The notes below the pieces were generated by a model, which was not told where the DNA came from, searched no databases, and saw nothing but the letters and a program-made list of their open reading frames with translations. A DNA stretch of 64,000 bases from positions 62,001 through 126,000 of the forward strand of contig JAETSA010000004.1 in the NCBI GenBank assembly GCA_021769885.1, read 5' to 3'. Positions 57,476-64,000 of this stretch are shown one piece after another; the stretch's first letter is position 1, and each line of letters opens with the position of its first letter. Made by a program: the position numbers and the translations under genes. Origin of the DNA: Bacillota bacterium. GTDB taxonomy: Bacteria; Bacillota; Clostridia; Oscillospirales; Acutalibacteraceae.

Positions 57476-59869
57476 ATGGAAATACGCATTGCGCTTGCAG
57501 GCAACCCAAACAGCGGCAAAACCACCTTATTTAACGCGCTGACGGGTTCGAACCAATTTGTCGGCAACTGGCCCGGTGTAACCGTCGAAAAAAAGGAGGG
57601 CAAGCTCAAAAAGCACAGCGACGTTACGATTGCAGACTTGCCGGGCGTCTATTCGCTCTCGCCGTACACCTTGGAAGAGGTTGTCGCAAGAAATTATCTT
57701 TTAGAGGAACGTCCCAACGCCATTCTGAACATTGTGGACGGGACGAATTTAGAGCGTAACCTTTATTTGACCACACAGCTGACCGAATTGGGTATCCCCG
57801 TGGTGGTTGCCATCAATATGATGGATGTCGTAAAGAAAAACGGCGATAAAATCAATATCGCGGAGCTATCCCGTGCGCTTGGCTGTAAGGTTGTAGAGAT
57901 TTCCGCATTAAAGGGTACAGGCGTACAGGAAGCGGCAGAAGCCGCTGTAGAAGCCGCGAAAGGTGCGGCTACCGTGCCGCAACACAGCTTTTCAGGGGCG
58001 GTAGAGCACGCGATCGCCCACATCGAAGAAGCGGCGGTACACGATATGCCCGCCGAACAGCAAAGATGGTATGCCGTGAAGATTTTTGAACGGGACGAAA
58101 AAGTGCTTGCCCGCTTGCATTTGGACAAAAATCTGTTGGCGCATATTGAAGAAGATATTGCCGATGCAGAGAAAGAATTGGACGACGACGCAGAAAGCAT
58201 TATCACCAACGAGCGCTATGTTTACATCGCATCCATACTCAAAAGCTGTTATAAAAAGAAACATACAGGGCAAATGACAACCTCGGATAAAATCGACCGC
58301 GTTGTCACCAACCGCATTTTGGCGTTGCCGATTTTTGCCGTTGTAATGTTTATTGTCTATTTTGTGTCGGTTTCCACAGTCGGCACTTGGGCGACCGACT
58401 GGGCAAACGACGGCGTGTTCGGCGACGGCTGGCATTTAACGGGCGGCAGCGCTTACGAAGAAGCGGTTGAAAACTACGCAGACCCTGCCGCTGTTGTCGA
58501 AGCGTTTGAGGGTGCGGCAGAGGAAGCAGAGCTTGACCCTGCCGAAGCTGTAAATTTAACCGCCACCGCTTATTTGTATGACGAGGACGGCAACGTGGAA
58601 AAAGAAATTCCCGTGAATTTCGCCGTATACGAGGAAGCCGCCGCTGTGGAAGAACCCGCCCCCGAGGACTTCGGCGTTTGGGTACCCGGCATCCCCGTAC
58701 TCATCGGCAACGGCTTGGAAAAAATCCACTGCGCCGAATGGCTGCAAAGCCTCATCTTAGACGGCATCGTCGGCGGCGTAGGCGCGGTGCTCGGTTTCGT
58801 ACCGCAAATGCTTGTATTATTTATTTTCCTCGCTTTCTTAGAATCCTGCGGATATATGGCGCGTGTTGCATTCGTGATGGACAGAATCTTCCGCAAGTTC
58901 GGACTTTCGGGCAAATCCTTTATCCCGATGCTCATCGGCACAGGCTGCGGTGTACCGGGCATTATGGCTTCACGTACCATTGAAAACGAGCGTGACCGCC
59001 GTATGACGATTATAACCACCACCTTTATCCCCTGCGGCGCAAAGCTGCCGATTATCGCGCTGATTGCAGGCGCACTGTTCGGCGGGGCTTGGTGGGTCGC
59101 GCCGAGCGCGTACTTCATCGGCATTGCCGCAATTATCCTTTCGGGCATTATGCTCAAAAAGACAAAGCTGTTCTCGGGTGAGCCTGCGCCGTTTGTCATG
59201 GAACTGCCCGCTTACCATCTGCCGACCGTCGGCAACGTTCTGCGCTCGATGTGGGAACGTGCTTGGTCGTTCATCAAAAAAGCGGGAACAATCATTTTGC
59301 TCTCTTCGATTATTTTGTGGTTCTTGCAGGGCTTCGGCACGGAAAACGGCACGTTCGGTATGGTTGAAGATATCAACAACTCCACTCTCGCGGTTATCGG
59401 CAGTGCAATTGCCTGGATTTTCACGCCCTTGGGCTTCGGCAACTGGCAGAGTGCAGTGGCAACCATTACGGGACTTATCGCCAAAGAAAACGTGGTCGGC
59501 ACCTTCGGCGTGCTGTTCGGCGGATTTGACGAGGTCGCGGAAAACGGCTGGCAGATTTGGAGCAATATGCGTGCGGTATTCTCTCCGCTCAGCGGTTACT
59601 CATTCTTAGTATTCAACCTGCTTTGTGCACCGTGCTTCGCGGCAATGGGCGCAATTCGCCGTGAGATGCACAACGGCAAGTGGACTGCATTTGCCATAGG
59701 CTACCAGTGCGTATTCGCCTATGCGATAAGCTTGGTCATTTACCAGCTCGGTCTGCTCTTCACGGGTAACGGCAATGTATTCGGTACAATTGCCGCAATC
59801 CTGATTGTTGCATTCTTCATCTTTATGCTGGTTCGTCCCGAAAAAGACAAATCCCCTTTAAAAAAGTAA
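57476..59869 (+). CDS. feoB: Ferrous iron transporter FeoB
   Basis: 797 residues. Cytoplasmic G domain: G1 GNPNSGKTT (9-17), G2 around WPGVTVEKK, G3 ADLPG, G4 NMMD; a helical GDI-like spacer (~170-270); then the membrane part with the two Gate motifs (IGTGCGVPGIMASR; FIPCGAKLPII) and about eight or more helices. An acidic, Glu/Ala/Pro-rich extracellular insertion of ~100 residues (about 320-420, e.g. EAFEGAAEEAELDPAEAV) sits after the first helix and is unlike E. coli FeoB. It is the main pump of the operon. Confidence 0.96.
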   Translation: MEIRIALAGNPNSGKTTLFNALTGSNQFVGNWPGVTVEKKEGKLKKHSDVTIADLPGVYSLSPYTLEEVVARNYLLEERPNAILNIVDGTNLERNLYLTTQLTELGIPVVVAINMMDVVKKNGDKINIAELSRALGCKVVEISALKGTGVQEAAEAAVEAAKGAATVPQHSFSGAVEHAIAHIEEAAVHDMPAEQQRWYAVKIFERDEKVLARLHLDKNLLAHIEEDIADAEKELDDDAESIITNERYVYIASILKSCYKKKHTGQMTTSDKIDRVVTNRILALPIFAVVMFIVYFVSVSTVGTWATDWANDGVFGDGWHLTGGSAYEEAVENYADPAAVVEAFEGAAEEAELDPAEAVNLTATAYLYDEDGNVEKEIPVNFAVYEEAAAVEEPAPEDFGVWVPGIPVLIGNGLEKIHCAEWLQSLILDGIVGGVGAVLGFVPQMLVLFIFLAFLESCGYMARVAFVMDRIFRKFGLSGKSFIPMLIGTGCGVPGIMASRTIENERDRRMTIITTTFIPCGAKLPIIALIAGALFGGAWWVAPSAYFIGIAAIILSGIMLKKTKLFSGEPAPFVMELPAYHLPTVGNVLRSMWERAWSFIKKAGTIILLSSIILWFLQGFGTENGTFGMVEDINNSTLAVIGSAIAWIFTPLGFGNWQSAVATITGLIAKENVVGTFGVLFGGFDEVAENGWQIWSNMRAVFSPLSGYSFLVFNLLCAPCFAAMGAIRREMHNGKWTAFAIGYQCVFAYAISLVIYQLGLLFTGNGNVFGTIAAILIVAFFIFMLVRPEKDKSPLKK

Positions 59870-59884
59870 GAAGGAGCGCTCGAA

Positions 59885-60061
59885 ATGCTTGTATTTCTGC
59901 AAAATAATATAGCCAATATTCTGATTGTGCTCGCGCTCGCGGCAGTTGTCTTTCTGATTGTGCTTTCGATGCACAAAAATAAAAAGAAGGGTAAAACCGC
60001 CTGCGGCTGTGGGTGTTCAAGCTGCCCGATGGCGAGTGAATGCCACAGCGCAAAAAAATAA
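59885..60061 (+). CDS. FeoB-associated Cys-rich membrane protein
   Basis: 58 residues: MLVFLQNNIANILIVLALAA and the rest of one membrane helix, a basic stretch HKNKKKGK, then a Cys-rich tail CGCGCSSCPMASEC with six Cys in 15 residues. This is the FeoB-associated Cys-rich family, often encoded just after feoB, and perhaps helps iron delivery. The ribosome site AAGGAGCG lies eight bases before the ATG, 15 bases after feoB. It is too short for many gene finders. Confidence 0.9.
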   Translation: MLVFLQNNIANILIVLALAAVVFLIVLSMHKNKKKGKTACGCGCSSCPMASECHSAKK

Positions 60062-60120
60062 TCTCAACAATCAGTACCTATACGATATGCCGTAGGTGTT
60101 CGATCAATTCCCCCTTGAAA

Positions 60121-60166
60121 CAGCCACGCCCCGTCGAAACGACAGGGCGTGGTTGTTTGTTTTTTA
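60121..60166 (+). terminator. Terminator of the feo operon
   Basis: CCACGCCC (60124-60131) pairs with GGGCGTGG (60145-60152), then a T-rich tract TTGTTTGTTTTTT. Confidence 0.87.
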
Positions 60167-60167
60167 T

Positions 60168-60420
60168 GTAGGGGCGAACTGTGTGTCAAGAGTATGATAG
60201 TATACTGCGTTCGCCCGCGAGTCGCTGCATTTCATCAGACCTTCACGGGTGCGCAATGCACGCCCCTACAGGGTTGTGATTTACCGCTACGTTTGTGCAA
60301 AATTCAACCGTGCTCGGGCTACGCGCAATCGCCCCTACGGATTGTGCATCATCGTTTGATTGTACAGGTTTGCGGGCGGATGAAGGCATCCGCCCCTACG
60401 AAAGTCCCGTGAGCAAGGTA
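60168..60420. repeat. Palindromic repeat array (array 8)
   Basis: The first member is interrupted: GTAGGGGCGAACTGTGT, then ~25 AT-rich bases (about 60184-60207), then GTTCGCCCGC (60209-60219). Others: GGGTGCGCAATGCACGCCCC (60246-60270), CGGGCTACGCGCAATCGCCC (60314-60339), GCGGGCGGATGAAGGCATCC (60373-60400). Spacing is 68 and 59 bases; linker TGTGCATCATCGTTTGATTG. Confidence 0.83.
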
Positions 60421-60424
60421 CGAT

Positions 60425-60880
60425 TCACCCGTAATACGAATACGGCTCGTGTTTGCGTTCGCACATATAGGGGCGTTTTTGGAAGCCCTGTTCTTCGGCG
60501 GAGCGAATCGCCCATTTGGTAAGCTCGGGTACATCGGTATGCCCGAGGGCGGCGGAAATCTCCATCCAAAGGATTTCACTGTTTTCCCCGTCACAGGGGT
60601 GGGCTTCGCCCGAAACATATTCTGCGCGGAATATCAAATACCAGTCCTTGGCGTTCGTCCGCACGCCGACAAGCCCTGTCGGGCGCACCAAAACACCGGT
60701 TTCTTCCTGCGTTTCGCGCACAACGGCATCCTCCACCGATTCACCGAGATTCATATAGCCGCCCGGCAAAATCAAATACCCTTTACCGTCGCCGTAGGTA
60801 TGCCGACCTAAGAGCACCTTACCGTCCCGAATAACAACGGCGGCAACGGATTTGCCCCAATCTGTATTTTCTGATTTCAT
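60425..60880 (-). CDS. NUDIX hydrolase
   Basis: 151 residues. The Nudix box is complete: GYMNLGESVEDAVVRETQEE then TG (G-x5-E-x7-R-E-x2-E-E-x-G), which binds the catalytic metals. VRPTGLVGVRTNAKDW after the box is typical of ADP-ribose or nucleotide-sugar pyrophosphatases, but the substrate cannot be read. It lies 33 bases after a GNAT gene in the same direction. Confidence 0.92.
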   Translation of the reverse strand: MKSENTDWGKSVAAVVIRDGKVLLGRHTYGDGKGYLILPGGYMNLGESVEDAVVRETQEETGVLVRPTGLVGVRTNAKDWYLIFRAEYVSGEAHPCDGENSEILWMEISAALGHTDVPELTKWAIRSAEEQGFQKRPYMCERKHEPYSYYG

Positions 60881-60913
60881 AACGGTATTGCAAACCTCTG
60901 CTTTCCACGATAA

Positions 60914-61351
60914 TTACAACCATTGTATAAAGGCAGTCTTATCACTGCTGTTGTAGCCCGACTTTTGATAAAAACGCAAAGTCTTTTCATCTTTTGCACC
61001 CGTTAACAGCATCATTTTATAGCAGTTGCTTTCCTCTGCTGTCTGCTTCGCCTTTTGTAAAACAGCCGTTGCGTAGCCGCGATTTCTGTAATCCTTATGC
61101 GTCACGACATTTTCCACCAAGGCATAGGGACGCACACCGCGCGTCAGATTCGGAACAATGACACAGACACACGAAGAAACCAACCGACCGTTTTCTTCCG
61201 CGACAAAAATGTGATGGTTTCTGTCCTCTGTAATTGTTTGCCAAGTGCTCTCGAGATATTCCGTATTTTCGGGAATTTCGGTTTCGTGCAGATGCAAATA
61301 CAGCTCCAAAAGTGCATCGAGTTCGTTTGCTTGGATTTCGCGGACGGTCAT
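60914..61351 (-). CDS. GNAT family N-acetyltransferase
   Basis: 145 residues from the ATG at 61351; an ATG at 61360 is immediately next to the AAGGGG ribosome site and so less likely. Acetyl-CoA motif KDYRNRGYATAVLQKA follows the ALVENVVTH strand; the C-terminal RFYQKSGYNSSDKTAF is typical. The substrate is unknown. It may be co-transcribed with the NUDIX gene. Confidence 0.9.
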   Translation of the reverse strand: MTVREIQANELDALLELYLHLHETEIPENTEYLESTWQTITEDRNHHIFVAEENGRLVSSCVCVIVPNLTRGVRPYALVENVVTHKDYRNRGYATAVLQKAKQTAEESNCYKMMLLTGAKDEKTLRFYQKSGYNSSDKTAFIQWL

Positions 61352-61384
61352 TGGATACATCCCCTTTTCAATCGCTCTATATAC

Positions 61385-61570
61385 AAAGTAGGGGCAAACT
61401 GTCAGCCTCCCTTGTCAAAGGGAGGGGAATCGCGTTAGCAGTGGAGGGATTCATCGCCCGTTGAAGCCTGATAGGATTTTGGCGGAACGACACAGAGGTC
61501 GTTCCCCTACACCCGTAGGGGCGATTCACGAATCGCCCGCGGACGGACAAGGATGTCCGTCCCTACGCGT
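61385..61570. repeat. Palindromic repeat array (array 9)
   Basis: CCTCCCTTGTCAAAGGGAGG (61406-61425); GGAACGACACAGAGGTCGTTCC (61482-61503; inverted form of the GTAGGGAACGACC element); GTAGGGGCGATTCACGAATC...GCCC (61516-61540); GGACGGACAAGGATGTCCGTCC (61543-61564) with CTACGCG. This last one is the empty form of the filled element at 40327-40412. Confidence 0.85.
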
Positions 61571-61585
61571 ACAGAAGAGATAATC

Positions 61586-63823
61586 CTACAACGTCAACTG
61601 CTCGCCTGCATCCTCAGCGGAAAGCAGTGCGCCTGCGGCGGGCAGTGTGCGGGTACGGTAACGTGCGGGCTTCTGGAATTCGCCGTCTTTGTAAGCGCGC
61701 ACCGCCGCCACCCTGTGTCCCTTTTTGAGCGTCATTACCGATACACCCTGTGTGTCTTTGGTCGTTTTCGGTGTAATTGCACCTGTATTCAGCAACAAAA
61801 TCCGTCCTGCGGTGGACTGCACCACCAATTCGCCGTCCTCGGCAATTTGATACACCGCCGCCAACGGGAATTTTTCACAATACGCTTTAATCAGCTTTTT
61901 GCGGTTGGTCTTGGTTTCATAGGCGGCCAAATCGACCTTTGCCACTTTACCGTTTTCAAAGAAGAAGAGCATATAGCCCTTGTAATCGGTAGTCACCGCC
62001 ATATAGATTGCGGATTCACCCGCATCCATATGCAGTTTGGACGCCACAAAATCGCCCAAAACGCTTGCTTTGCTGTCGTCAAAGTCCGCCGCCTTCGCCT
62101 TATACACCTGACAGCAGTCGGTAAAGAACAGCAAATCGGTATTGTTGGTCGCTTCCAGCGTCTGTGTGATGCTGTCGCCCTCTTTCAACTTCTGCTCACC
62201 GCTCATACGCAAGGACTGCGGGGTGATTTTTTTGAAATACCCCTCTTTGGTAAAGAACAGATGCACGGGGTAATCGGGGATTTCCTCGATTTCCGCCTCC
62301 TCTTCCTCAGCGGCGGCATAAATGATTTCGGTACGGCGGGGCTTATTGTATTTTTCGACCACCGTTTCCAATTCTTTTACGATAATCTTTTTAATACGCG
62401 CCTTGCTCGAGAGAATATCTTCCATATCCTCGATATTTTTGCGCAGTTCTTCGATATCTTTCGTGCGCTTGAGGATGTATTCGCGGTTCAAATGGCGCAA
62501 TTTGATTTCCGCCACATATTCCGCCTGAATTTTGTCAATGCCGAAGCCAATCATCAAGTTCGGCACGACCTCGGATTCTTCCTCGGTGGATCGGATGATG
62601 CGAATAGCTTTGTCAATATCGAGAAGAATCTTCTGCAAGCCCTCTAACAGGTGCAAGCGATCCTTCGCCTTGGATAAATCGAAATACACACGGCGGCTGA
62701 CGCATTCCATACGGAACGCAATCCATTCGAGAAGCAAATCGCGCACGCCCAAAACGCGCGGCACGCCTGCAATCAATACGTTAAAGTTGCAGGCAAAGGA
62801 ATCCTCCAGCGGTGTGGATTTAAACAGCTTGCGCATCAGCTTTTCGGGGTCGTTGCCTCGTTTTAAATCGATGGTAATTTTCAAGCCCTTTTTATCGGTT
62901 TCGTCACGGACGTCCGCAATTTCGCGCGCCGCGCCGCTTTTCACCTTTTCAATAATTTTATCGATAATGGCTTCTGCGGTTGTAGTCGGGGGGATTTCGG
63001 TAATATCAATACAGTTGTTGGATTTATCGTAAGCATATTTGGAGCGCACCTTAAAGCTGCCGCGCCCCGTACGGAAAATCTCGCGCATCTGCGCGTCATC
63101 ATACACAATCTGCCCGCCGCCGATAAAATCGGGCGCTTTGACCGCTTCGTTGATATCATAATCGGGATTTTTAATCAAGCTCACCGTCGCGTCACAAATC
63201 TCTTTTAAATTAAAGGAGCAAATCGACGACGCCATACCAACGGCGATACCCGTATTCGCATTGACAAGCACGGACGGGAATGTCACAGGGAACAGCGTCG
63301 GTTCTTTCATAGTATTGTCGTAGTTATCCACAAAATCGACAGTATCCTTATCGATATCTGCAAACAGCTCGGCAGCAATCGGCTCTAACTTCGCCTCGGT
63401 ATAACGGGACGCCGCATACTGCATATTGCGGGAATACGCCTTACCAAAGTTACCCTTTGACAGGACGTACGGATATAAAAGTGCCTCGTTGCCGCGCGAC
63501 AAACGCACCATAGTTTCGTAAATCGTCGCGTCACCGTGCGGATTCAACTGCATCGTGCGTCCGACGATATTCGCCGATTTGATGGTCGAACCGTTTAACA
63601 GCCCCATTTTATACATCGTATACAGCAATTTTCGGTGCGAGGGCTTAAAGCCGTCGATTTCGGGAATCGCACGCGACATAATCACACTCATCGCATACGG
63701 CATATAGTTGGTTTCGAGCGTTTCGGTGATGAATTGCTCGACAACCTCGCCCGCGCCTAAAATGTGTGCGTTCGGCTGTAATTCTTCCTCATGTGTTTCT
63801 TTTTTCTTCGGTTTTCTGGGCAT
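61586..63823 (-). CDS. parC: Type IIA topoisomerase subunit A (ParC-like)
   Basis: Breaks and rejoins DNA for decatenation. 745 residues; the breakage-reunion domain has the active Tyr141 in AASRYTEAKLEP, the quinolone region near NPHGDATIYETMVRLSRG, and NANTGIAVGMAS. The C-terminal region is shorter than in gyrase A and lacks the GyrA-box, favouring ParC. parE would be expected beyond the window edge, upstream on this strand. AAGGAG lies before the ATG. Confidence 0.9.
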   Translation of the reverse strand: MPRKPKKKETHEEELQPNAHILGAGEVVEQFITETLETNYMPYAMSVIMSRAIPEIDGFKPSHRKLLYTMYKMGLLNGSTIKSANIVGRTMQLNPHGDATIYETMVRLSRGNEALLYPYVLSKGNFGKAYSRNMQYAASRYTEAKLEPIAAELFADIDKDTVDFVDNYDNTMKEPTLFPVTFPSVLVNANTGIAVGMASSICSFNLKEICDATVSLIKNPDYDINEAVKAPDFIGGGQIVYDDAQMREIFRTGRGSFKVRSKYAYDKSNNCIDITEIPPTTTAEAIIDKIIEKVKSGAAREIADVRDETDKKGLKITIDLKRGNDPEKLMRKLFKSTPLEDSFACNFNVLIAGVPRVLGVRDLLLEWIAFRMECVSRRVYFDLSKAKDRLHLLEGLQKILLDIDKAIRIIRSTEEESEVVPNLMIGFGIDKIQAEYVAEIKLRHLNREYILKRTKDIEELRKNIEDMEDILSSKARIKKIIVKELETVVEKYNKPRRTEIIYAAAEEEEAEIEEIPDYPVHLFFTKEGYFKKITPQSLRMSGEQKLKEGDSITQTLEATNNTDLLFFTDCCQVYKAKAADFDDSKASVLGDFVASKLHMDAGESAIYMAVTTDYKGYMLFFFENGKVAKVDLAAYETKTNRKKLIKAYCEKFPLAAVYQIAEDGELVVQSTAGRILLLNTGAITPKTTKDTQGVSVMTLKKGHRVAAVRAYKDGEFQKPARYRTRTLPAAGALLSAEDAGEQLTL

Positions 63824-63879
63824 TGGATTTTACTCCTTGTTCATACGATATGTAAAAATATATGGGATTCTACGAAGTT

Positions 63880-63985
63880 GTCATTCTGCGCCGACAGGGA
63901 ACGTTATAATCTGCAAACCTCTTTTCCGCTCCCTCTCTGAGGGAGCTGTCATACCGCAGGTATGACTGAGGGAGTTTTCTTACAC
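63880..63985. repeat. Palindromic repeats upstream of parC (array 10)
   Basis: TTGTCATTCTGCGCCGACAGGG, a degenerate relative of the CATTCTGAG element, then CTCCCTCTCTGAGGGAG (63931-63947) and GGAGCTGTCATACC-GCAG-GTATGACTGAGGGAG (63944-63977), another nested palindrome type. The window ends here. Confidence 0.72.
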
Positions 63986-64000
63986 AGAACGGTGTAAATT

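Noticed and set aside
1-64000. tRNA, rRNA, prophage, IS element or integrase
   Set aside because: None recognised on either strand; the only RNA gene supported is rnpB.

Overview
The window is a chromosomal segment of an endospore-forming Clostridia member, most likely an uncultured Oscillospiraceae/Ruminococcaceae-type gut bacterium. This is inferred from adjacent sipL-like and spoIVA genes, clostridial-style gene content (dockerin repeats, GH51 arabinofuranosidase, stand-alone AICAR transformylase plus PurO-type IMP cyclohydrolase), AGGAGG-type ribosome binding sites, and TTGACA/TATAAT promoters spaced 17 bp. GC content looks close to half by eye; it was not computed. There is no prophage, integrase, transposase, CRISPR array, tRNA or rRNA in the window.

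Layout. 1-8.6 kb (+): the end of a purine operon, purM (cut by the window edge)-purN-IMP cyclohydrolase-AICAR transformylase-purD-purL, closed by a terminator. 8.9-10.6 kb (-): ilvB. 10.7-13.9 kb (-): a membrane-bound MerR-type regulator with an operator-like inverted repeat in its own promoter spacer, and a class B PBP. A decayed copy of the PBP 3' end lies beyond the MerR gene. 14.4-21.7 kb (-): eight tightly packed genes, tmk to a NAT-type acyltransferase (including DJ-1, 5-formyl-THF cyclo-ligase, mltG and peptidase U32). tmk is divergent from thyX, which encodes a double-domain ThyX. 23.3-24.6 kb: a membrane gene broken by an in-frame TAG, and a small membrane protein. 24.7-27.0 kb (-): polar amino acid ABC importer. 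27.1-32.9 kb: FRG-domain protein, membrane-anchored GH51 enzyme, Na+/alanine symporter, polysaccharide deacetylase. 33.0-39.9 kb: phosphoglycerol-transferase (LtaS/MdoB-like), recD2, RNase P RNA, MIF-like tautomerase, APH-family kinase. 40.9-49.8 kb (+): heterodimeric ABC exporter, RluA, GNAT, and a MacB-like exporter. 50.4-53.4 kb (+): sipL-spoIVA. 53.7-56.6 kb (-): ABM monooxygenase, dockerin protein, a hydrolase remnant, EEP phosphatase, DtxR regulator. 56.8-60.1 kb (+): feoA-feoA-feoB-Cys-rich protein with four DtxR-like palindromes. 60.4-63.8 kb (-): NUDIX, GNAT, parC.

The most striking feature is not a gene. Almost every long intergenic gap from 8.6 kb onward, densest at 37-64 kb, is filled with short palindromic modules. 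A common outer frame (GTAGGGGCG...CGCCC) carries different palindromic tips whose two arms change together. Some frames occur both 'empty' and 'filled' with other palindromes, giving Russian-doll nesting. The modules are separated by a conserved linker and recur every ~70-74 bp in several separate arrays. Two ~255 bp composites, 10 kb apart, are nearly identical. These arrays also create most of the spurious open frames in the gaps.
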